Below are positions 33,304 to 42,139 of a stretch of 44,332 nt of DNA, one piece after another. Where the stretch lies: positions 1 to 44,332 of the forward strand of contig JASHPG010000097.1 in the NCBI GenBank assembly GCA_030038275.1, read 5' to 3'. A model generated the notes under the pieces. That model saw only the letters and a list, made by a program, of their open reading frames with translations. It did no database searches and was not told the DNA's origin. Numbering within the stretch: position 1 is the first letter of the stretch; every line of letters starts with the position of its first letter. The position numbers and the translations under genes were made by a program. The stretch comes from Candidatus Acidiferrales bacterium (lineage in GTDB: Bacteria; Acidobacteriota; Terriglobia; Acidiferrales; UBA7541).

Positions 33304-34689
33304 ATGGGAGCCAGCAACGTGGCCAGCGCAATTCAATCCTTGGAAAGCTACGCGGAGGGCTTCGCCGGCTTCGAAAAAGAAGCGGCTGGCCGGGAACTGC
33401 CCTGGCTTCGCAGCCTGCGCCAGAGCGGCTTCGCGCGGTTCAGTGAAGTCGGCTTCCCTACCCTGCACGACGAAGACTGGCGATTCACGAATCTCGCGCC
33501 CATCGCGCAAACGCAGTTTCGACTCGCGCGCAACGGACATGCGCTTCCGCCGGCAACAAGAATCGCGCCATTATTCCTGCCCGGCGCGGCTTGTATGCTG
33601 GTTTTCGTTGACGGCCGCTTTGCCCGCGGCCTTTCGTCGCTTGGCGCCCTGCCGCGTGGCGTGACGGTCGCAAGCCTCGCATCGGAATTAACGAAAAATC
33701 CCGCTGCCGTTGAGCCGCATCTTGGCCGCTATTTGAATATCCAGCGCGACCCGTTCTGCGCCTTGAATACGGCGTTCATGGAGGACGGCGCTTTCATCCA
33801 CATTGCTAAGGACGTCGCGGTCGAAGGCCCGATTCAGCTGCTCTTTATTTCGGCGGCGCATGATTTTCCGGCCGTCAGCTATCCGCGCAATCTGATCGTG
33901 GTTGAAGAAAGTGCCCAGGCGACGATTGTCGAAGAATACGTCTCGTCGTCCGGTGGGAAAGCATTTTGCAACACGGCGACCGAGTTGGTTGCCGGCGACA
34001 ACAGCGTCGTTTCGCATTACATGATCGAACGCGAAGACGCCGAGGCCCTTAACGTCTCCACGCTGCGCATTCAGCAGGGTCGCTCGGCGGATATTGCTTC
34101 GCACTCCGTGCTGATCGGCGGCGCGCTCGTCCGCAACAACGTTCATCCGGCGCTCACTGGCGAAGGCGGAGAGTGCCTGATTAATGGTCTGTTCGTCGGC
34201 GGCGATCGCCAGCACCTCGACAACTACATGCTGGTCGAACACGCCAGCCCGCATTGCGGCAGCCGCCAGTTTTACAACGGGATTCTCGCCGGCCACGCTC
34301 ACGGCGTCTTTCACGGCCGGATCATCGTGCACAAAGATGCGCAGAAAACAGACGCCAAGCAGACCAATCGCAACTTACTACTTTCCGACACGGCGCAAAT
34401 CGACACCAAGCCGCAGCTCGAAATCTACGCCGACGACGTGAAATGCACGCACGGCGCCACCATCGGCCAGATCGAGGAAAACGCGCTGTTCTATCTCCGT
34501 TCCCGCGGAATCGACGAAGTTTCCGCGCGGCAGCTATTGCTCATGGCTTTCGCCAACGAGTGTCTCGACCGCATGAAAGAAGGCCCGGCCCGCGCGCACG
34601 TGGAATCGCTGATTCACGAATACGTCGCGGGGGTGACCGGTTCGCCTTCGAGCCATGCGCCGGAAGCAGCCGTGGGAGAAGTCAAATGA
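33304..34689 (+). CDS. sufD: SufD, Fe-S assembly complex subunit
   Basis: A 461-residue protein with the SufD layout: N-terminal helical part with LPWLRSLRQSGFARFSEVGFPTLHDEDWRFTN (recognised by the FPTLHDEDWRFTN piece), a beta-helix core (VVEESAQATIVEEYVS) and the C-terminal DVKCTHGATIGQIEENALFYLRSRGI. SufD pairs with SufB; His in KCTHGAT helps place the cluster with SufB. ATG 33304 has only AAGGGAA before it; a GTG at 33319 is an alternative. Stop and next start overlap (ATGA). Confidence 0.95.
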   Translation: MGASNVASAIQSLESYAEGFAGFEKEAAGRELPWLRSLRQSGFARFSEVGFPTLHDEDWRFTNLAPIAQTQFRLARNGHALPPATRIAPLFLPGAACMLVFVDGRFARGLSSLGALPRGVTVASLASELTKNPAAVEPHLGRYLNIQRDPFCALNTAFMEDGAFIHIAKDVAVEGPIQLLFISAAHDFPAVSYPRNLIVVEESAQATIVEEYVSSSGGKAFCNTATELVAGDNSVVSHYMIEREDAEALNVSTLRIQQGRSADIASHSVLIGGALVRNNVHPALTGEGGECLINGLFVGGDRQHLDNYMLVEHASPHCGSRQFYNGILAGHAHGVFHGRIIVHKDAQKTDAKQTNRNLLLSDTAQIDTKPQLEIYADDVKCTHGATIGQIEENALFYLRSRGIDEVSARQLLLMAFANECLDRMKEGPARAHVESLIHEYVAGVTGSPSSHAPEAAVGEVK

Positions 34690-35969
34690 CCACCGCCGCC
34701 AGAAATTTCGAGGCCGGCCTGCAACGACCGGAAGACGCGCAGCTCTTCAGCCGCGCGGAACTTGAAAAAATCCGCGCCGATTTCCCGATCCTCCAGCAAA
34801 AAGTCCACGGCAAGCCACTCGTCTATTTCGATAACGCCGCCACTTCGCAAAAACCCCGCGCGGTGATCGACGCCATCGTCCGCTATTACGAAACGACCAA
34901 CGCCAATATTCACCGCGGCGTGCACTTCCTTTCCGAGCGCGCCACCGAACAGCACGACGCGGCGCGGCGCACCGTGCAGAAGTTCCTGAACGCGCGCTCC
35001 GCGAATGAAATTATCTTTGTTCGCGGTACCACGGAAGCCATCAATCTGGTCGCGCAGAGCTACGGCCGCGCGAACGTCGGTCCCGGCGACGAAGTGCTGA
35101 TCACTGGCATGGAGCACCACTCCGATATCGTCCCTTGGCAGCTTCTCTGCGACGATAAAGGCGCGAAGCTGTGCGTTGGCCCCATCGACGACAATGGCGA
35201 GCTTTTAATCGGTGAATTCGCGGACCTGCTCAGCCCTCGCACCAAGCTGGTCGCCGTGACGCATGTTTCCAACGCTCTCGGCACTGTGAATCCGGTGCGC
35301 AAAATCATCGAGTTGGCGCACGAACGCAACGTTCCAGTGCTGGTGGACGGCGCGCAAGCCGCGCCGCATATGAAAGTGGACGTGCAGGAGCTCGACTGCG
35401 ACTTCTACGCCTTTTCGGGCCACAAGGTGTACGGCCCTACCGGCATCGGCGTCCTCTACGGCAAAGCGGCGCTGCTGAATGCCATGCCTCCATACCAGGG
35501 CGGCGGAGACATGATCGCCTCCGTTACGTTCCAGAAATCGACCTACAACAAAGTTCCATATAAATTCGAGGCCGGCACTCCGGACATCGCCGGCGCCATC
35601 GGATTGGACGCGGCGCTGCGCTACGTCAGCGACATTGGAATCGACCGGATCGGCGCGCACGAGCACGATCTGCTGGAATACGCCACCACCGCGATTTCGC
35701 AAATTCCTAGCCTTCAAATCGTCGGCTCGGCAAGCGAAAAAGCGGGCGTGCTCTCGTTCGTGCTCGAAAATGTTCATCCGCACGATATCGGCACGATTCT
35801 CGATCAGGAAGGCGTCGCCATCCGAACCGGACATCATTGTTCGCAGCCGGTGATGCGGCGCTTCAACATTCCCGCCACGGCGCGCGCTTCCTTTGCGATC
35901 TACAACACCCGCGAGGAAATCGACGCGCTGGCCCGCGGCATCGAAAAGGTGCGGGAGGTTTTCGCCTAA
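34686..35969 (+). CDS. sufS: SufS, group II cysteine desulfurase
   Basis: A 427-residue PLP enzyme that takes sulfur from cysteine for cluster assembly. PLP-binding Lys247 is in FSGHKVYGPTG, His in MEHHSDIVPW and Asp in LVDGAQAAPH contact the cofactor, and the persulfide Cys is Cys385 in RTGHHCSQP. The first 20 residues are extra compared with many homologues. ATG 34686 overlaps the sufD stop; the open frame extends upstream to 34254 but only as a shadow inside sufD. The partner for sulfur transfer is SufU, coded next (one-base-coupled TAATG). Confidence 0.96.
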   Translation: MTTAARNFEAGLQRPEDAQLFSRAELEKIRADFPILQQKVHGKPLVYFDNAATSQKPRAVIDAIVRYYETTNANIHRGVHFLSERATEQHDAARRTVQKFLNARSANEIIFVRGTTEAINLVAQSYGRANVGPGDEVLITGMEHHSDIVPWQLLCDDKGAKLCVGPIDDNGELLIGEFADLLSPRTKLVAVTHVSNALGTVNPVRKIIELAHERNVPVLVDGAQAAPHMKVDVQELDCDFYAFSGHKVYGPTGIGVLYGKAALLNAMPPYQGGGDMIASVTFQKSTYNKVPYKFEAGTPDIAGAIGLDAALRYVSDIGIDRIGAHEHDLLEYATTAISQIPSLQIVGSASEKAGVLSFVLENVHPHDIGTILDQEGVAIRTGHHCSQPVMRRFNIPATARASFAIYNTREEIDALARGIEKVREVFA

Positions 35970-36424
35970 TGTCCGACCTGCGCGATCTCTATCAGGAAGT
36001 GATCCTGGAGCACAGCAAGGCACCCCGCAATTTTCACGACCTTGCGGACGCCAGCCACAAAGCCGAAGGATTCAATCCGTTGTGCGGCGACCAATTCACC
36101 GTGTACCTGCGCGTGGATGGCGACGCGATTCGCGACATCAGCTTTCAGGGCGCGGGCTGCGCGATTTCCAAGGCTTCCGCGTCGATGATGACGCAGATCG
36201 TGAAGGGCAAATCGCGAGAGGAAGCGAAAAAGCTCTTCGAGCGTTTTCATAAGCTCGTCACCGGCGAGGAGCCGCCGAAAAACGGCGAGGATCTCGGCAA
36301 ACTCGCCGTCTTCGCGGGCGTCTCCGAATATCCCGCGCGAGTGAAATGCGCCACCCTGGCATGGCACACGCTGCAAGCGGCCCTTGAGGGCCAAGCCGAG
36401 GCAGTGCTGCCCGACGAGGAGTAA
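35969..36424 (+). CDS. sufU: SufU, zinc-dependent sulfur transfer protein
   Basis: A 151-residue protein. The three conserved cysteines, Cys39 (NPLCGD), Cys64 (GAGCAIS) and Cys127 (VKCATLAW), and Asp41 make the zinc site. The insertion of about 20 residues around FERFHKLVTGEEPP separates SufU from the scaffold IscU. SufU accepts persulfide sulfur from SufS. Start and sufS stop share a base (TAATG). Pairing SufU with SufS rather than SufE is typical of Gram-positive and several other lineages. Confidence 0.95.
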   Translation: MSDLRDLYQEVILEHSKAPRNFHDLADASHKAEGFNPLCGDQFTVYLRVDGDAIRDISFQGAGCAISKASASMMTQIVKGKSREEAKKLFERFHKLVTGEEPPKNGEDLGKLAVFAGVSEYPARVKCATLAWHTLQAALEGQAEAVLPDEE

Positions 36425-36442
36425 TTTCTAGCAAAGGTTCTT

Positions 36443-36988
36443 ATGAGCGCCAACGACCCGATAAAACTTAGCCGCGAATGCGAAGCGATCGAAATTCCCA
36501 GCGGAGTCCACGCCAAGCTTCCGACCGGCTCGGAAGTGCGCGTGATGCAGTTTCTGGGAAGCAGCTACACGATTGTCAGCGATTACGGCATGTTCCGCAT
36601 CGACGTAAAGGACGCGGATGCGATCGGCCTTTCGCCCACCGCCTCCGCGAGCGGCGGTGAAGCCGGGCAAGAATTCAGCGAGAAGCTCGTCTGGGACCAG
36701 TTGAAAACCATCTACGATCCAGAAATTCCCGTCAATATCGCCGATCTCGGATTGATTTACGCTTGCGACGTAACGCCGCTCGACAGCGGCGACCGCCGCA
36801 TCGACATCAAAATGTCGATGACCGCGCCCGGCTGCGGCATGGGCAACGTGCTGAAAGCCGATGTCGAAAGCAAACTTTCCAGCCTTCCGACGGTGAAAGA
36901 AGTAACCGTCGAGATCGTCTTCGATCCTCCGTGGGGCCCTGCGCGCATGTCTGACGCGGCCCGCCTGCAACTCGGCTTCGACGTGTAA
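36443..36988 (+). CDS. sufT: SufT, MIP18/DUF59 Fe-S assembly factor
   Basis: A 181-residue protein. The N-terminal part (about 1-70) is the SufT-specific extension with LPTGSEVRVMQFLGSSYTIV. The C-terminal part is the DUF59 (MIP18) domain with LKTIYDPEIPVNIADLGLIY, MSMTAPGCGMG (the conserved Cys) and EIVFDPPWGPARMS. SufT helps deliver clusters to target proteins. It is the last gene of the operon, 18 bases after sufU; an AAGG-type site precedes it. Confidence 0.93.
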   Translation: MSANDPIKLSRECEAIEIPSGVHAKLPTGSEVRVMQFLGSSYTIVSDYGMFRIDVKDADAIGLSPTASASGGEAGQEFSEKLVWDQLKTIYDPEIPVNIADLGLIYACDVTPLDSGDRRIDIKMSMTAPGCGMGNVLKADVESKLSSLPTVKEVTVEIVFDPPWGPARMSDAARLQLGFDV

Positions 36989-37021
36989 ACAGCACCCGAT
37001 CGCGGAAGACGAGCCAGGCGG

Positions 37022-37037
37022 GCACAGCATGCTGTGC
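37022..37037. repeat. 16-base perfect palindrome, copy 2
   Basis: GCACAGCATGCTGTGC, identical to 28965-28980, 33 bases after the sufT stop. Similar flanking CCTACGC on the right. A hairpin here could slow RNA decay at the end of the SUF transcript, but there is no T-run. Confidence 0.6.
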
Positions 37038-37229
37038 GCCTACGCTGTGAAGAAGAACATCGACGAACAGGCTCTTTGCCTAGACGCCAATTTGTAATTA
37101 TCTCTAGATTACTTATCGCAATCGGTTTTCTGAAGATGGCTACCCAACATACCGGTATGGTGGTACGATTCGTGCATCTAATTTCGTTTTCAATAGATGG
37201 CTTCGCGTCTCGCCCGAACTGGAGGTAAT

Positions 37230-37547
37230 GTGGCCTTGAAAAGGTACTTCCGGACTTCTGCGATTCTTTCGACTCTTGCCGTTCTATTGGCGATTTGTTT
37301 CTTAATCGCGGCGTGGGTGGTCTTCGAAAGGCCGTACGGCACAATGGGGGCGATAGCGGCAGTCATCTCCCCGTTCATTGCGGTGTTTGCCGCTCTTGGA
37401 ATCATTTTCGTCGGGGCTTTCTCAAGACGCAAGCCCCTCCGCCCGTCGAATTATCCGCGCATTGAGAATCTTCGAATTGCGGGAAAGTACCAGGCTGAGG
37501 GCCGCTTTGGGGAGGCGGGAGTCTCTCCGCTCCACCTGAAAAGATAA
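37230..37547 (+). CDS. Small two-helix membrane protein
   Basis: A protein of about 105 residues with two membrane helices (LSTLAVLLAICFLIAAWVVF and GAIAAVISPFIAVFAALGII) joined by a short loop, and a basic C-terminal tail. GTG 37230 is chosen because GGAGG at 37221-37225 lies just before it. ATG 37197 would add 11 residues but lacks such a site. No family recognised. The upstream 240 bases are AT-richer than the surroundings and contain a 12-base palindrome, CATACCGGTATG (37148-37159), a possible operator. Confidence 0.55.
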   Translation: MALKRYFRTSAILSTLAVLLAICFLIAAWVVFERPYGTMGAIAAVISPFIAVFAALGIIFVGAFSRRKPLRPSNYPRIENLRIAGKYQAEGRFGEAGVSPLHLKR

Positions 37548-37693
37548 CTTTCCATTTAGCTGTGCGGTCTTAACGGCCCAAACTACCGATTAACGACGGT
37601 ACCGGGGGATTTGCCCGGGATTAACCGCCGCACCCAAAATGACAAAAACGTCCACGCAACATACGCTGCAACCAAATTTTCGTATGATTCCAG

Positions 37694-38542
37694 TTACCGC
37701 TTAGGCTTTCCCGGAGAAGGCGGAGGATCAGCGACCGGAGTCGCGGCACGGGGCACATGACGAATGCTCGCGGCAGAGGCGGTGCTGTGCTCGCCGAGCA
37801 TCCGGCGCGAGCCGGTCCAGACCAGTTGTAAACCGGCGAAGATGGCAACGAGCGCGATCGCGTATTTAAGCTTTTTCGCCGGCACCCAGCGCGCCAGCAC
37901 GCATCCGAGAATCACGCCGGGAATTCCGCCCTCGAGCAAACGAACGAGCACCGCGCCGCCGATCGAGCCAAATCCCCAGTGAAAAGCGCTGCCGATTACC
38001 GCGAGCACGAGTCCGAACAGCAGGTCCGTTCCGACGACTTGCGGCGGCGTCATTTCCGAATAGTTCAGCAGCAGCACGGTACCAAGCGCGCCCGCTCCAG
38101 CCGATGAAAACCCCGCTTCCACGCCGATCGGCAGCGCGAGCCACGGCAGCCATTTCGAATTGCGCTTGGCGAAGCCAGGATATTGCACTTTCGGGGCGAA
38201 CGATATGCTCGACGAAGCGGCGAGTAGCAGGCCAAGAAGAATGACGACAATCGGGCTATCGGCATTGCCGCTGAGCAGCCGCAGCAAAAACGTGCCCAGC
38301 AACAGGCCCGGAACCGCTCCTTGGAGCATCAGCCAAAGATAACGAAGGTGAAAATGCTTGCCCGCCAGATAAAACGGCGCGGCGATTAATCGGATCACGC
38401 CAGCGTAAACGAAAGCGGTTCCCACGGCTGTCGTGGCGGGCAGGCCGACCAGCAGCACCAGAGCGGGAACGGTAAAGCTGCCGCCGCCAATTCCCGTCAG
38501 CCCCACGGCCAACGCAATAAAGAATCCGATTAGTATCTGCAT
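37694..38542 (-). CDS. TauE/SafE-family transporter, last gene of the cys operon
   Basis: A 282-residue membrane protein with about eight hydrophobic helices in two related halves. The family marker GLTGIGGGSFTVPALVLL is at the N-terminus and its echo GVEAGFSSAGAGALGTVLLL in the middle. The tail is hydrophilic and Pro-rich. TauE/SafE proteins move sulfur anions. The start shares a base with the cysH stop (TGATG), so it belongs to the cys operon. Many members export sulfite, but in Corynebacterium a TauE-type protein in the cys cluster (CysZ) is a sulfate permease. As no other sulfate transporter gene is present in the operon, uptake of sulfate is my preferred reading. Confidence 0.88.
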   Translation of the reverse strand: MQILIGFFIALAVGLTGIGGGSFTVPALVLLVGLPATTAVGTAFVYAGVIRLIAAPFYLAGKHFHLRYLWLMLQGAVPGLLLGTFLLRLLSGNADSPIVVILLGLLLAASSSISFAPKVQYPGFAKRNSKWLPWLALPIGVEAGFSSAGAGALGTVLLLNYSEMTPPQVVGTDLLFGLVLAVIGSAFHWGFGSIGGAVLVRLLEGGIPGVILGCVLARWVPAKKLKYAIALVAIFAGLQLVWTGSRRMLGEHSTASAASIRHVPRAATPVADPPPSPGKPKR

Positions 38543-39276
38543 CAGTCAGATCGCTTGGATTCGGTGTGAATGCCGCATTCGAGTTTGTTGCCGCCCCAGC
38601 GTCCGGAGCGGGGATCGGCTCCCAAGGCGGGAATCGAAGTGCATGGCTCGCAGCCGATGCTGCGATAGCCGGAGTCGTAGAGCGGAAGATAATCGATGTT
38701 GTGCCTCGCGGTATGCTCCCACACGTTTCCCCACGTCCACGCGGCCAGAGGGCTGACCTTCAGCAGCGTTTTGCCGCTTGGCAACACATGATGCTCGACG
38801 ACTTTCAGATTTTTTCGCGTTGGAGATTGCTCGCGCCGCAAGCCGGTGAACCACAGATCGAAGTTTTCTAGAGCTTCGAAGAGCGGTTCCACCTTTCGGA
38901 GATGGCAGCAGCGGCCGGGATCGGTGCGGTTCAGGATTCCGAACTGTGCTTGCTGCCCGGCGACGGATTGCTTGGCAGCCAGGTTGCGCACATTCAGATT
39001 CCATTTGGCGGCCATGCGATCACGGTACGCATACGTTTCCGCGAAATGGTAGCCGGTATCGAGAAAGAGCACCGGCACGGACGGCATCTTTTGCCGCAGC
39101 ATATCCAGGACGATCATGTCCTCAGCCTGAAAGCTGCAGGTGATGCAGACGGAGCCTCGCTCCACGGCAGCGGCATTTTCGGCAAGCAGACGGCCAATCG
39201 TCGCGTCGGCGGAAAGGACTTCGTATTCTTCGCCAATCGTCTTTTCAGCGCGTTCGCCGAGCGGGGCCTGGCTCAT
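38542..39276 (-). CDS. cysH: CysH, adenylyl-sulfate (APS) reductase
   Basis: A 244-residue enzyme reducing activated sulfate to sulfite with thioredoxin. It has two pairs of extra cysteines that bind a 4Fe-4S cluster: CCHLRKVEPL (about 121-130) and GCEPC (about 207-211). The C-terminal catalytic Cys is in ECGIH. Clustered Cys pairs mark APS-using reductases as opposed to PAPS-using ones. The nucleotide loop SFQAEDM is near residue 47. The start at 39276 overlaps the cysN stop (ATGA); an upstream ATG at 39315 lies inside cysN. Its cluster need links it to the SUF operon nearby. Confidence 0.93.
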   Translation of the reverse strand: MSQAPLGERAEKTIGEEYEVLSADATIGRLLAENAAAVERGSVCITCSFQAEDMIVLDMLRQKMPSVPVLFLDTGYHFAETYAYRDRMAAKWNLNVRNLAAKQSVAGQQAQFGILNRTDPGRCCHLRKVEPLFEALENFDLWFTGLRREQSPTRKNLKVVEHHVLPSGKTLLKVSPLAAWTWGNVWEHTARHNIDYLPLYDSGYRSIGCEPCTSIPALGADPRSGRWGGNKLECGIHTESKRSD

Positions 39277-40988
39277 GAATTTTCCTTTTGCGAATCGGAC
39301 TGCTTGTCGCGCCATTTGCGCAGCACCTTCATGATGCGCTCGGTGGCTTCCTCATCCGTGTCATCGTCGATTTTCACGGCGAAAAACGCGTCGGGGCCGT
39401 AAATGGCGCGGACTACACGCTTTTGATCGGTGCCATCGTCCAACGGGGAAAAAATCGTGATGTGGCCGGAAAGCTGGTACGCCTTAGCCACGGTGACGAG
39501 TTCGTGCGCCAGGAAATCATTGGGCCCGGCGAGTTGCACGTGCCAGCCTTCGTCGAATAGCCGCCGCTCCAGTAACTCCGCAACATGCGGACGGCCTTTC
39601 AGCCACACGGCTCCAGAGGGATGGCCGAAGCGCAGGACGCGTTCTTCCCTAGTGCTGTGCCGCCGCTGCGAGGCCTGCTGTTGCTCCTCAATCGCGCCCT
39701 CGATGATGCCCGCGCCGACGGTGACGTTCGTCAGCGGATCGATCACGATGAAGCTGCCGGTGGTGCGGTTCAGCCGGTAGGGATCGAAGAACAACGGCAG
39801 CGTGGTCTTCACGTCCACCTTGGCGATGTCGTTCATGTCGAGCTTCTTCGATGGAAGCTGTTCGAGAGTGTTGATGTCCACGCGATAGCGGATCTGATGG
39901 ATGCGCGCGCGAACGGTTCGCGCCGTGTGCTTCAGCAGATAAATTTTGTGCGGATCGAGAGGCTCGTGATGCATCCAGACGATCATCGCCTGGAGCGCCG
40001 TGCCGACGGAAGGAAGCTGCTCCTCGCCGGCCAGGATATCGCCGCGGCTGATATCGATTTCGTCTTCCAGTGTGACCGTGACTGAATCGCCGGGCGCGGC
40101 GGATAGCGGCTCGTTCTCAAAAGCCACGATCGAGCGGATGCGCGTCTTCACTTTGGATGGGAGCGCGACGACGGACTGGCCCGCATGCAGCGTTCCCGAG
40201 GCCACCTGTCCGGCAAAACCGCGGAAGCTGGCATCCGGGCGGATCACGTATTGCACCGGGAAACGCAGAGGAGCATCGGGCGAAGCGCCGCTAGCCGGCA
40301 GTTGTTCGAGATATTCAAGAAGCGCGGGGCCAGAGAACCACGGCATGCGCTTGCTGCCGCGAACGACGTTGTCGCCCTCCAGCGCGCTTACCGGCACGGC
40401 ATAGACGTTGCGAATACCGAGCTGACTGGCGAACTGCTGGAATTCAGCGACGATGCGCTCGAACACATCCTGCGAAAAACCGACTAAATCCATTTTGTTG
40501 ACGGCGGCGATGATGTGCTGAACTCCGAGCAGATGCGCGATGTAGGCGTGCCGGCGCGACTGGCGCAGCACGCCTTTGGTGGCGTCCACGAGCACGACGG
40601 ACGCATCCGCCGTGGATGAGCCGGTCGCCATGTTGCGCGTGTACTGTTCGTGACCCGGCGTATCGGCGATGATGAATTTCCGCCGAGGAGTGGAAAAATA
40701 GCGGTAGGCAACATCGATGGTGATGCCCTGCTCGCGTTCGGCGCGAAGACCGTCCGTGAGCAGCGAAAAATCAATCGGACCGGCGGCGCGGTTGATTTTG
40801 CTCTTCTTAACGGATGCGAGCTGATCCTCGAGCACGGCCTGACTGTCGTACAGCAAGCGCCCGATCAGCGTGGATTTGCCGTCATCCACGCTTCCGGCAG
40901 TGCTGAAACGCAGCAGCGTTCCCGCTGATACCGGCTTCGGAATTCCACTTTTTGTCTCCGGAGTGGGCTCCACAGGAGTGGTGGCCAT
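39273..40988 (-). CDS. cysN: CysN, sulfate adenylyltransferase GTPase subunit, with a degenerate APS-kinase tail
   Basis: A 571-residue protein. Residues about 22-235 are the GTPase: GSVDDGKST, then GITIDVAYRYF, DTPGHEQY and NKMD. Two beta-barrel domains follow to about 440. With CysD it makes APS from sulfate and ATP, driven by GTP. The last 120 residues align with the APS-kinase domain of CysNC fusions (GHPSGAVWLKG, ELLERRLFDEGWHVQL) but the P-loop GLSGAGKST is gone, replaced by a shorter GRPHV. The rest of the kinase is shortened. The tail is thus probably inactive as a kinase. Start: ATG 40988 sharing a base with the cysD stop; a TTG one codon earlier is less likely. Confidence 0.95.
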   Translation of the reverse strand: MATTPVEPTPETKSGIPKPVSAGTLLRFSTAGSVDDGKSTLIGRLLYDSQAVLEDQLASVKKSKINRAAGPIDFSLLTDGLRAEREQGITIDVAYRYFSTPRRKFIIADTPGHEQYTRNMATGSSTADASVVLVDATKGVLRQSRRHAYIAHLLGVQHIIAAVNKMDLVGFSQDVFERIVAEFQQFASQLGIRNVYAVPVSALEGDNVVRGSKRMPWFSGPALLEYLEQLPASGASPDAPLRFPVQYVIRPDASFRGFAGQVASGTLHAGQSVVALPSKVKTRIRSIVAFENEPLSAAPGDSVTVTLEDEIDISRGDILAGEEQLPSVGTALQAMIVWMHHEPLDPHKIYLLKHTARTVRARIHQIRYRVDINTLEQLPSKKLDMNDIAKVDVKTTLPLFFDPYRLNRTTGSFIVIDPLTNVTVGAGIIEGAIEEQQQASQRRHSTREERVLRFGHPSGAVWLKGRPHVAELLERRLFDEGWHVQLAGPNDFLAHELVTVAKAYQLSGHITIFSPLDDGTDQKRVVRAIYGPDAFFAVKIDDDTDEEATERIMKVLRKWRDKQSDSQKENS

Positions 40989-41929
40989 CAAAAGTAGCCC
41001 TCGCGTTTCTTGAGTTCCATCGAGCCTTCTTCGTCGTGATCGATTACGCGGTTCTCACGCTCGGACCGGCGGAAGGAAATCATCTCCTCAATAATTTTAG
41101 GAACGGTATCGGCGTCCGACCGGATCGCGCCGGTGCACGGCACACAGCCCAGGGAACGCATCCGGCACTTGACCATCTGCGGCTTTTCGCCGGGCAGCAG
41201 GTGCACGCCGGTTTGCAAAACCAAAATCGAATTTCCGCGGACCACCACTTCGCGCTCTTTCGCGAAATAGAGCGGCACGATGGGAATTTTCTCCGCGTGG
41301 ATGTAGAGCCAGACATCGAACTCCGTCCAATTCGACAGGGGAAAAACGCGAATGCTCTCGCCCTTGTGATGCCGGCCGTTGTAAAGATTCCAAAGCTCGG
41401 GACGCTGGTTCTTGGGATCCCATTGACCGAGGGAATCGCGGAAGGAATAGACGCGTTCCTTGGCGCGCGATTTTTCCTCGTCGCGCCGCGCGCCGCCGAA
41501 GGCCGCGTCGAAACCGCCCTCGGCAAGTCCATCGAGCAGCGAGCGCGTTTTCAGCAATCCGCAGCACTTCTGCGTGCCCAGATCGTACGGGTTGGCGCCT
41601 TCGTCGAGCGCCTTCTGGTTTTTGTGGACGATCAGCTCCGCGCCCACGTGCCGCGCGTACCAGTCGCGAAACTCGATCATTTCCGGGAATTTGTAGTTCG
41701 TGTCGATGTGCAGAAGCGGAAATGGGATCTTCCCGGGATAAAACGCCTTCTGCGCCAAGCGCAGCATTACGGATGAATCCTTGCCGATGGAATAGAGCAT
41801 TACCGGATGCGCGAATTCGGCGGCAGCCTCGCGCAAGATGAAAATGCTCTCGGCTTCGAGCATTTTCAGGTGCTCCAGACGGCTCGCCTCCAGCAGCGGC
41901 ATTGGCTCTGTGGCTCCAACTGTGGTCAT
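40988..41929 (-). CDS. cysD: CysD, sulfate adenylyltransferase catalytic subunit
   Basis: A 313-residue ATP-pyrophosphatase-fold enzyme that adenylates sulfate, working with CysN. Clear motifs are [13 protein letters not shown] (PP-loop), [37 protein letters not shown] (seen in pieces [15 protein letters not shown]), [11 protein letters not shown] and the C-terminal [15 protein letters not shown] 41929 follows GGACGGGA; an in-frame ATG at 41953 would add eight residues and starts only 17 bases after the terminator T-run. It is the first structural gene after the attenuator-like leader and overlaps cysN by one base. Confidence 0.95.
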   Translation of the reverse strand: MTTVGATEPMPLLEASRLEHLKMLEAESIFILREAAAEFAHPVMLYSIGKDSSVMLRLAQKAFYPGKIPFPLLHIDTNYKFPEMIEFRDWYARHVGAELIVHKNQKALDEGANPYDLGTQKCCGLLKTRSLLDGLAEGGFDAAFGGARRDEEKSRAKERVYSFRDSLGQWDPKNQRPELWNLYNGRHHKGESIRVFPLSNWTEFDVWLYIHAEKIPIVPLYFAKEREVVVRGNSILVLQTGVHLLPGEKPQMVKCRMRSLGCVPCTGAIRSDADTVPKIIEEMISFRRSERENRVIDHDEEGSMELKKREGYF

Positions 41930-41970
41930 TTCTGTTTTTTCCCGTCCGATCACTCGATCATCGGGCCTAA

Positions 41971-42010
41971 CAACAAAAAGCCCGCCTCCTGGACTTGCTC
42001 CAAGGGCGGG
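41971..42010 (-). terminator. Intrinsic terminator in the cysD leader (attenuator)
   Basis: On the minus strand, CCCGCC (42010-42005) pairs with GGCGGG (41986-41981), and inside it CTTGGA pairs with TCCAGG around a GCAAG loop, with one bulged A. That gives about 12 pairs. The stem is followed at once by CTTTTTGTTG. It lies 41 bases before the cysD ATG and 28 bases after the leader-peptide stop, so it would end transcription before the operon unless prevented. Confidence 0.8.
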
Positions 42011-42038
42011 TTGCGTTCAGGCCTAGTTTGGCTGCGAG

Positions 42039-42122
42039 CTAGATCATGAAGTCCGGCGCCCCGGCGCACACGTTTGTGCCGTTACAACAGGTGCTACAAG
42101 CGCGCTGGGGCTTAACTTCCAT
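42039..42122 (-). CDS. Cys-rich leader peptide of the cys operon
   Basis: A 27-residue frame starting MEVKPQRACSTCCNG and ending PDFMI. Four of its 27 codons are cysteine: positions 9, 12, 13 and 19. It starts about 18 bases after the -10 box, so the transcript has a 5' end only some 10 bases ahead of the ATG; GGA lies seven bases before the ATG. It is followed by a terminator and then cysD. This is the plan of amino-acid attenuators: ribosomes slow at Cys codons when Cys-tRNA is scarce. The stalling effect is inferred; the frame, codons and terminator are seen directly. Confidence 0.7.
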   Translation of the reverse strand: MEVKPQRACSTCCNGTNVCAGAPDFMI

Positions 42123-42139
42123 GTTAAATTCCGACTACC

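Noticed and set aside
34254-34685. Upstream extension of the sufS frame
   Set aside because: It lies wholly within sufD, is Arg-rich and unlike any desulfurase; the ATG at 34686 overlaps the sufD stop as expected.
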